Part shown: positions 6,902-11,994 of the stretch, piece by piece
Layout: each line of letters begins with the position of its first letter
Numbering within the stretch: position 1 is the first letter of the stretch
Source of the DNA: an uncultured Verrucomicrobiales bacterium
GTDB taxonomy: Bacteria > Verrucomicrobiota > Verrucomicrobiia > Verrucomicrobiales > Akkermansiaceae
Assembly: GCA_937952875.1 (NCBI GenBank)
Contig: CALFDI010000306.1
Span: 1-11,994 of the forward strand
DNA: 11,994 nucleotides
Direction: 5' to 3'
Notes under the pieces: model-generated
The model's input: the letters and a program-made list of their open reading frames with translations, nothing else
Told to the model about the DNA's origin: nothing
Databases searched by the model: none
Translations under genes and position numbers: made by a program

Positions 6902-8842
6902 ATGTCCAAGCAGTCTCGCTCAAGCGACTCCGACTCACAGCGTTCGTTCTCTAAAAAGGGACGGTCTACTCTTTTGGGCATCAGTAAAGACAGCTGGATT
7001 CAGAAGTTCTTCGGGGGGAATGCTCTCTTAGCGATTGTTTTCCTCCTCGCGATATGTGGCTTCTTGATCAAAGAGGCCGTTTTCTTTTTTCCTGACTATC
7101 ACAAGAGTCTCCAACTCTTCCGCCAGAGTGGACAGGAATATGTCACTCTGCTCGAAGACCAATATAAGGCCCAAAAATCAGCATATGCATTGGTCGATCA
7201 GGCCTATAATATCGAGCGAGCGAATGCTGGTGCTGCTGAACTTGAAAAGATCACCGCCTTTGCAACTGCTCGTAATAAGGTGCTCGACTTCGCTGAAGAG
7301 GCTTACGATGAGTGGGATGATGCCAATGATGAGCTAGAAGATGCTCAAGACGAATTCGATGATGCAGAGGAGGCTGATAAGGCAAGTGCTCAAGCCACTC
7401 TAGAAGCTGCTCAGACTCTGGAGAAAAACCTAAGAACGGCATGGAAGGCTGACGTCTCGGCTGCTGTGTTACAGCAAAGCTCCCTCTCAGAAGACGTGAA
7501 AGATGCTCTGCGTCAGATGCAGCCTGATCAAGGAATGTCGCCTTTTCAGATGGAGCTCCAGAAGGCGGTCGACGCGAAGGTCGCTGAGTTCGCTATCTCG
7601 CGAAATGCACTCCGTGATTCTGTAAAACCTCTCGAGAAACTCTGGCTTGAGTTACGAGATGTCGCCGCTGCCGCGAAGGATAAAGGCGTTACGCTTAAGA
7701 CAGCAGCAGAGCGAAAGGCTGCGTATCTAGAAGCTGTCCAAAATGCTCCAACTCCAGAAGCACGTCAAAAAGCTCAAGAGCAGGCAGATGCTGTTATCCT
7801 AGCAGCTCCAGACTGGGATAAAGAAGTCGCACCTCTCTACGAAGCGACTCCGCGGGCGAATGAGATTTCAAAAAACTTACTGCAGGCGATTGCGACAGCG
7901 AAAGAAAACTTACCTGATCCAGCGACTCTGACTGACTCACTGGCTCAAGAGAGACTCAAGCAGGCCACTCCAGAACTCGTGAAAGCTCGCGAAGTCGTCA
8001 CAGCCCGGACGGAGACGCTTAATCAATGGCGTCATGATGAAAAAGTCGGCTTTTTCAAAAGCGTTACGGGATTCTTCCTCGGTGCGGACTGGGTGACAAA
8101 TAGTTCGTGGCAGGACTTCTATGGCTTTCTCCCTCTCTTCACGGGATCGTTGCTAATTTCCATTGTTGCTCTCTGTATTGCTGTTCCATTCTCTGTTGCA
8201 GCTGCGATTTATACCAATCAGCTAGCATCGAAGGGTGAAGCGACATTTATCAAGCCTACGATTGAGTTCATCCAAGCGATCCCATCTGTCGTTCTCGGCC
8301 TCTTCGGTATCCTAATTCTGGGAGAAAGCCTCCGTGATGGCGCGGAATTCCTCGGGATTCCCATGCAGGAACGTCTGAATGTCTTAAATGCAGGCATTCT
8401 TCTAGCTCTGATGGCTGTGCCGACGGTGTTCACACTCGCAGAGGATGCGATTAATAACGTGCCGAGTGCTTTCCGTGATGCCTCTTTCGCGTTGGGAGCG
8501 ACGAAGTTTCAGACGGTCCTCCGCGTGATTGTTCCGACTGCCATTTCTGGAATCATTGCGGCGATTCTCCTCGGATTTGGTCGTGTGATAGGGGAGACCA
8601 TGGTTGTTCTCCTTGTTGCCGGAAATAAGATTTCCATTCCTGACTTCTCAGATGGATTAGGTGTGCTCACCCAGCCAGTTCACACCATGACTGGTCTTAT
8701 TGCCCAAGAGACGGGAGAGGTGAATCAAGGGTCTCTTCACTGGCGAGCTCTCTTCATGGTCGCACTGGTCCTTTTCATGATCTCATTGACGGTCAACTAC
8801 ATATCGCAAACTCTTATCCGCCGCTATTCCTTAAAAGGATAA
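6902..8842 (+). CDS. pstC: Phosphate ABC transporter permease PstC with a large periplasmic helical insertion
   Basis: A 646-residue inner-membrane permease, about twice the length of E. coli PstC (319). Residues 1-38 are a Ser/Lys-rich cytoplasmic tail; TM1 is ~39-63. Residues ~64-408 form an Ala/Glu/Asp-rich, apparently helical region with few prolines and no cysteine, including a strongly acidic stretch (135-160), predicted periplasmic. The PstC core follows: TM2 ~409-437, TM3 ~455-476, TM4 ~494-513, the EAA loop (514-545, with VPSAFRDASFALGATKFQTV), TM5 ~546-573 and TM6 ~614-636. GRVIGETMVVLLVAGN (560-575) is the PstC hallmark, and the tail RRYSLKG is basic and cytoplasmic. PstC forms the channel with PstA and receives phosphate from PstS. 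Some gammaproteobacterial PstC proteins also have long periplasmic inserts, but whether those are related is unknown. pstA starts 11 nt downstream. No Shine-Dalgarno precedes this ATG. Confidence 0.92.
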   Translation: MSKQSRSSDSDSQRSFSKKGRSTLLGISKDSWIQKFFGGNALLAIVFLLAICGFLIKEAVFFFPDYHKSLQLFRQSGQEYVTLLEDQYKAQKSAYALVDQAYNIERANAGAAELEKITAFATARNKVLDFAEEAYDEWDDANDELEDAQDEFDDAEEADKASAQATLEAAQTLEKNLRTAWKADVSAAVLQQSSLSEDVKDALRQMQPDQGMSPFQMELQKAVDAKVAEFAISRNALRDSVKPLEKLWLELRDVAAAAKDKGVTLKTAAERKAAYLEAVQNAPTPEARQKAQEQADAVILAAPDWDKEVAPLYEATPRANEISKNLLQAIATAKENLPDPATLTDSLAQERLKQATPELVKAREVVTARTETLNQWRHDEKVGFFKSVTGFFLGADWVTNSSWQDFYGFLPLFTGSLLISIVALCIAVPFSVAAAIYTNQLASKGEATFIKPTIEFIQAIPSVVLGLFGILILGESLRDGAEFLGIPMQERLNVLNAGILLALMAVPTVFTLAEDAINNVPSAFRDASFALGATKFQTVLRVIVPTAISGIIAAILLGFGRVIGETMVVLLVAGNKISIPDFSDGLGVLTQPVHTMTGLIAQETGEVNQGSLHWRALFMVALVLFMISLTVNYISQTLIRRYSLKG

Positions 8843-8853
8843 TTCCCTAAATC

Positions 8854-10005
8854 ATGAGTAATCCATTTGCAGAAACCAAAGGTGGGGCAAAGCGCGCTGA
8901 AAAGCTGGGCCGCATTGGTTTTGGTATCGCCACATACATGATCATCGCTTTCGCGATTACGATCTTTGGCATCATCACCTATCAGGGCCTGCCGACGCTT
9001 TTCAATTCAGACGGCTTCAACAGTGAGTTCCTTACAGAATCTCCGCAGACTCTCATTGTCTTGAAGGAGGGCGACGGGACTGTTCACAAGGTGTCCTTTT
9101 CTAATATTGAGAAATGGAAGGCCGATAATCCAGAGATACAGATCGAGGAGGAAAAGCGCTTTTCTTATGCCGGAGGTGGCATCGCAGGGCCACTGATCGG
9201 CACGGCTCTTCTCGTGATCATTTGTATGCTCATCTCACTCGTGGTTGGGATCTCTGCGGCGATCTTTTTGAGCGAGTATGCCCGGCCTGGTAACTTCCTG
9301 AACACCATTCGTCTCGCTATTCTCAACCTCGCTGGTGTTCCGTCTATTGTGTTTGGCCTCTTTGGTTTCGGATTCTTCTGCCTCAGCCGTTGGCTCCCTG
9401 TTCTTCGCTACGATAGGGACTTCACTCAGGCAGAACAGGACGCCGTTATTGGCTTTTTCCGCATCCCTTTTATGGATCACGGATACGTTAGCTTTGAAGG
9501 CTGGGGGACGTCTCTTATAGCTGGAGCTATTACGCTGGCTATTATGGTGTTACCTATAATAATTACGGCTTGTGAGGAGTCTCTTAGGGCGGTGCCAAAG
9601 GGCTTCCGAGAAGCGTCACTTGCTCTCGGCGCTAGCAAGTGGCAGATGATTCGCACTGCTGTCTTACCATATGCCTTTTCTGGTATGCTCACGGCATCGA
9701 TACTCGGTGTGACGCGTGTCGCAGGCGAGACTGCTCCGATCATGTTTACAGCTGCTGCCGCGGCAAAGGCCACACTGCCAGGTGCAGAAAGCAATAACGG
9801 AGGATTATTTTGGCTATCAGACCTTCTCACAGACTCCGTTCAGGCCATGCCGTATCACATTTACACACTCGCGAAGCTTCCAGAGAGTGAATTTACTAAA
9901 CCAATGCAGCAGGGCTCGATCTTCGTCTTCATGGTGCTTGTGATGTCTCTCGCAGGACTGTCTGTTTTTCTTCGTAATAGAATTCGCAAAAGCCTTAAGT
10001 GGTAA
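8854..10005 (+). CDS. pstA: Phosphate ABC transporter permease PstA
   Basis: A 383-residue permease pairing with PstC, longer than E. coli PstA (296). Predicted layout: cytoplasmic start, TM1 ~22-44, periplasmic loop 45-111, TM2 ~112-140, TM3 ~158-180, periplasmic loop 181-218, TM4 ~219-239, EAA loop (240-270, with VPKGFREASLALGASKWQMI), TM5 ~271-298 and TM6 ~353-374, ending in a basic RNRIRKSLKW tail. VAGETAPIMFTA (289-300) is the conserved PstA signature. The extra length lies in two periplasmic loops, notably the ~65-residue first loop with a beta-like stretch (TLIVLKEGDGTVHKVSF). It follows pstC by 11 nt; AAAAGGA at the end of pstC is 14 nt upstream of the ATG, a poorly spaced Shine-Dalgarno. 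It is probably translated from the pstC message. Confidence 0.93.
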   Translation: MSNPFAETKGGAKRAEKLGRIGFGIATYMIIAFAITIFGIITYQGLPTLFNSDGFNSEFLTESPQTLIVLKEGDGTVHKVSFSNIEKWKADNPEIQIEEEKRFSYAGGGIAGPLIGTALLVIICMLISLVVGISAAIFLSEYARPGNFLNTIRLAILNLAGVPSIVFGLFGFGFFCLSRWLPVLRYDRDFTQAEQDAVIGFFRIPFMDHGYVSFEGWGTSLIAGAITLAIMVLPIIITACEESLRAVPKGFREASLALGASKWQMIRTAVLPYAFSGMLTASILGVTRVAGETAPIMFTAAAAAKATLPGAESNNGGLFWLSDLLTDSVQAMPYHIYTLAKLPESEFTKPMQQGSIFVFMVLVMSLAGLSVFLRNRIRKSLKW

Positions 10006-10041
10006 TCTATTTTCTCTTCTCCCCGTTTTTCACATATTTCT
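10006..10041 (+). promoter_or_regulatory. Pyrimidine-rich leader without Shine-Dalgarno before pstB
   Basis: The whole 36-nt pstA-pstB gap is 31/36 pyrimidine with no Shine-Dalgarno-like motif, matching the composition and length of the leader before pstC. No terminator hairpin is seen, so pstB is expected on the pstCA transcript. Confidence 0.4.
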
Positions 10042-10827
10042 ATGTCTACCCAAGAGGTTATCTCAAGTCCCATAATCACGCTCGATGATGTGTCATTTAG
10101 CTACGACATGGGCAAAACTAACACCATTAAGAATGTCTCCTTCGACATTCCTGAAAAACAAGTGACCGCCTTCATCGGGCCGTCTGGCTGTGGAAAGTCG
10201 ACTTTGTTGCGTTGCTTTAACCGCATGAATGATCTGATCGAGACTGCTAAAGTCACGAGCGGAAAGATCGAAATCATGGGGCAAGATATCAATGCGCCGA
10301 CCGTCGATGCGATCGAGCTCAGAAAGCAGGTCGGGATGGTCTTCCAAAAATACAATCCATTCCCGAAGAGCATTTTTGAAAATGTCGCCTACGGACTCCG
10401 CATTCAGGGCATAAAGAATAAATCAGATCTCGCTACTGCAGTCGAAAAGTCCCTGCGTGGAGCAGCCCTCTGGGATGAGGTAAAAGACCGCCTCAATTCA
10501 TCAGCTCTCGGGCTTTCTGGTGGCCAGCAGCAGCGTCTTTGCATCGCTCGCACCATTGCGGTGCAGCCTAAAGTCATACTCATGGATGAACCGTGCTCGG
10601 CTCTTGACCCCATAGCGACAGCGAAAGTCGAGGAGCTGATCAACGAGTTGCGAGAGCAGTTTAGCATCGTCATCGTAACGCATAGCATGCAGCAGGCGAG
10701 CCGTATCTCTGATCGCACAGCCTTCTTTTATCTCGGAGAACTGATCGAGTATTCCGACACGACAGACCTTTTCTCAGCACCTAAAGAAAAACGGACGGAA
10801 GACTACATTAGTGGTCGCTTTGGTTAA
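10042..10827 (+). CDS. pstB: Phosphate ABC transporter ATP-binding protein PstB
   Basis: A 261-residue ATPase, the normal length for PstB (~257), that powers phosphate import through PstC/PstA. Motifs: Walker [10 protein letters not shown] (46-54) followed by the PstB-typical [13 protein letters not shown]-loop [19 protein letters not shown] (100-118), signature [13 protein letters not shown] (158-170), Walker [14 protein letters not shown] (178-190) and switch [12 protein letters not shown] (214-225). The FPKSI.ENVAYG and [10 protein letters not shown] segments separate PstB from other ABC ATPases. The ending ([10 protein letters not shown]) is also typical. The ATG at 10042 matches the usual N-terminus; there is no Shine-Dalgarno. 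phoU follows after 20 nt. Confidence 0.96.
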   Translation: MSTQEVISSPIITLDDVSFSYDMGKTNTIKNVSFDIPEKQVTAFIGPSGCGKSTLLRCFNRMNDLIETAKVTSGKIEIMGQDINAPTVDAIELRKQVGMVFQKYNPFPKSIFENVAYGLRIQGIKNKSDLATAVEKSLRGAALWDEVKDRLNSSALGLSGGQQQRLCIARTIAVQPKVILMDEPCSALDPIATAKVEELINELREQFSIVIVTHSMQQASRISDRTAFFYLGELIEYSDTTDLFSAPKEKRTEDYISGRFG

Positions 10828-10847
10828 TATATTACTTATCTTATTCT

Positions 10848-11516
10848 ATGCCTAAACGCACACACATCCTCGCTTCCTTTGATGCAACACTTCATAAACT
10901 CCGAAGTGAGCTGCTCGAGATGGGACGAATCACTCGCCAGAACGTAGAGCTTTCTGTCCGCGGCCTACTAGAGAGAAATAAGGACCTCTGTAACCAAGTC
11001 GTTGCCGATGATGATGTTATCGATCAGCATGAGATAGCGGTGGATGAGATCAGCATGGAGACCTTGCTAAAGTATCGTCCGGTAGCAAGTGATCTGAGAC
11101 TAGTGCTCTCCACTATGAGTATCTCTCGTAGCATGGAGCGCATGGGCGATCACGCGGTCTACATCGCTAAGCGTAGCCGTAAGGTGATTGCTAATTATGA
11201 TCTCGCAGATTCCCAGTTGCTTGAGCCTATTTTCTCTAAAGTCGATAGTATCTTTGAAAAGGCTCTTCGTAGCTTTATCGATGGAGATGTTGATCTCGCC
11301 GACCAGCTAGATGATGACTACTCTTCGGCAAAAAAGGATATCAAAGCCCTCATTAAAAAGTTTACTCATCAGTTAGAAGAAACCAGTGAACTGAGCGAAT
11401 ACTATCTCCACTTGATCTTTATCGCACGCTCACTTCAGCGTGTAGCCGCTCTTTCGGTAAACGTCTCGGAAGACGCGATTTTCCACGAATCTGCAGAAGA
11501 TATCCGTCACCGTTAA
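10848..11516 (+). CDS. phoU: Phosphate-signalling regulator PhoU, with a degenerate second motif
   Basis: A 222-residue, all-helical cytoplasmic protein of the usual PhoU length, made of two three-helix repeats. In other bacteria PhoU links the PstSCAB transporter to the PhoR sensor and restrains the Pho response when phosphate is plentiful. The first repeat is canonical: DDDVIDQHEIAVDEISMETLLKYRPVASDLRLV (54-86) and SRSMERMGDHAVYIA (93-107), with E97 and D101 in the ERxGD metal motif. The second repeat keeps the flanks (HLIFIARSL, 188-196; final EDIRH) but its motif reads QRVAALSVNVSED where ERIADHATNIAE-like sequence is expected, so the acidic metal ligands and the His are missing. No frameshift is seen. 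It lies 20 nt after pstB in a G-free leader without a Shine-Dalgarno, at the usual end of a pst operon. Confidence 0.95.
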   Translation: MPKRTHILASFDATLHKLRSELLEMGRITRQNVELSVRGLLERNKDLCNQVVADDDVIDQHEIAVDEISMETLLKYRPVASDLRLVLSTMSISRSMERMGDHAVYIAKRSRKVIANYDLADSQLLEPIFSKVDSIFEKALRSFIDGDVDLADQLDDDYSSAKKDIKALIKKFTHQLEETSELSEYYLHLIFIARSLQRVAALSVNVSEDAIFHESAEDIRHR

Positions 11517-11524
11517 TCGCCAGC

Positions 11525-11994
11525 ATGGATCTAGAACTCACGATTGAAGACATTTTCATCTCTCCCGGTCATAATTACTTTGGCCGTCACGGGAAAGGCT
11601 CTCTCAAACATGAAATCGTAAGTGTTGACGAGATCGAGTGCGTTCAGGGGAAGGGGATTAAAGGCGACCGCTTCTTCGAGTATAAAGAAGATTATAAAGG
11701 ACAGATCACATTTTTTGATGTCGCCGTGTGGCGAGAGTTGGAAAAGGTGATCGGAAAGAAAGTCGAGCCTACTGCATTTCGCCGAAACGTCCTAGTGAGT
11801 GGCCTAGATCTTAACGATCTGATTGGCAAAACATTCTGGATTGATGGCATCGAGTTCGAAGGCTCTGAGGAGTGCCGACCATGTTATTGGATGGATGAAG
11901 CCTGCGCGCCAGGAGCGGAAGATGCGCTCAAAGGGAATGGCGGCTTACGTGCTCGTATTTTAAAAGACGGCACACTCACTCAGGGACCAAAAAC
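11525..11994 (+). CDS. MOSC-domain protein, 5' part (runs off the window)
   Basis: An open frame of 156 codons from the ATG at 11525 to the window edge without a stop. MOSC-domain features: a GKGIKGDRFF segment (42-51), GQITFFD (59-65), FRRNVLVSGLDLNDLIGK (85-102), WIDGIEFEGSEECRPC (105-120) with C117 and C120, and APG...LKGNGGLRARIL (128-145). MOSC domains are the C-terminal part of molybdenum cofactor sulfurases and also occur as standalone proteins (YiiM/YuaD-like), with a conserved cysteine thought to handle sulfur or bind cofactor. The N-terminus is directly a MOSC domain, so this looks like a standalone version, though a further C-terminal domain cannot be excluded. It begins 8 nt after phoU with no intervening terminator, so it may be co-transcribed, but no functional tie to phosphate is evident. 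No clear Shine-Dalgarno is seen. Confidence 0.85.
   Translation, partial: MDLELTIEDIFISPGHNYFGRHGKGSLKHEIVSVDEIECVQGKGIKGDRFFEYKEDYKGQITFFDVAVWRELEKVIGKKVEPTAFRRNVLVSGLDLNDLIGKTFWIDGIEFEGSEECRPCYWMDEACAPGAEDALKGNGGLRARILKDGTLTQGPK

Noticed and set aside
9477..9830. 117-codon minus-strand open frame opposite pstA
   Set aside because: It is antisense to conserved PstA motifs (EAA loop, GETAP), with no independent support.

Overview
The window is a run of plus-strand genes forming two transport clusters, plus the start of a third gene at the right edge. Moderate GC, the lack of Shine-Dalgarno sequences in one cluster, outer-membrane and periplasmic proteins (a porin ending in Phe, signal peptides) and the flavour of the peptide-transporter ATPases all suggest a Gram-negative bacterium. 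My best guess is the PVC group, probably Verrucomicrobiota. That placement is a family-level impression, not a database result. No tRNA, rRNA, CRISPR array, insertion sequence or phage gene was seen.

Region 1 (1-4315) is the 3' part of a peptide ABC-transporter operon of the Yej/Opp/Dpp type. It holds the C-terminus of a YejE-like permease, a lipoprotein substrate-binding protein (SBP), and two separate ATPases of the OppD and OppF types. The genes are tightly coupled: a 3-nt gap, an 8-nt overlap and a 1-nt overlap. The two ATPase genes have strong Shine-Dalgarno sequences.

Region 2 (4316-11516) is a phosphate-acquisition cluster: an OprO/OprP-type porin, then pstS, pstC, pstA, pstB and phoU. 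Both the porin and pstS are preceded by clustered TGTGAC/GTCACA repeats that share the 9-mer GTCACATGG on opposite strands. These are candidate operators for a PhoB-like regulator. Rho-independent terminators follow the porin and pstS, so porin, pstS and pstCAB-phoU look like separately tuned expression units. In the inferred pathway, phosphate crosses the outer membrane through the porin, is bound by PstS in the periplasm, and is pumped through PstC/PstA by PstB, with PhoU giving feedback. No phoB or phoR is present here.

Region 3 (11525-11994) is a MOSC-domain protein starting 8 nt after phoU and running off the window.

This is mostly a recognisable housekeeping and nutrient-stress region. 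The unusual points are: a PstC with a roughly 340-residue, largely helical and acidic periplasmic insertion between its first two membrane helices; a PhoU whose second metal-binding motif is lost; a peptide-transporter ATPase with a CX2C-X24-CX2C C-terminus; pyrimidine-rich, Shine-Dalgarno-less leaders before pstC and pstB; and the shared Pho-box-like repeats.
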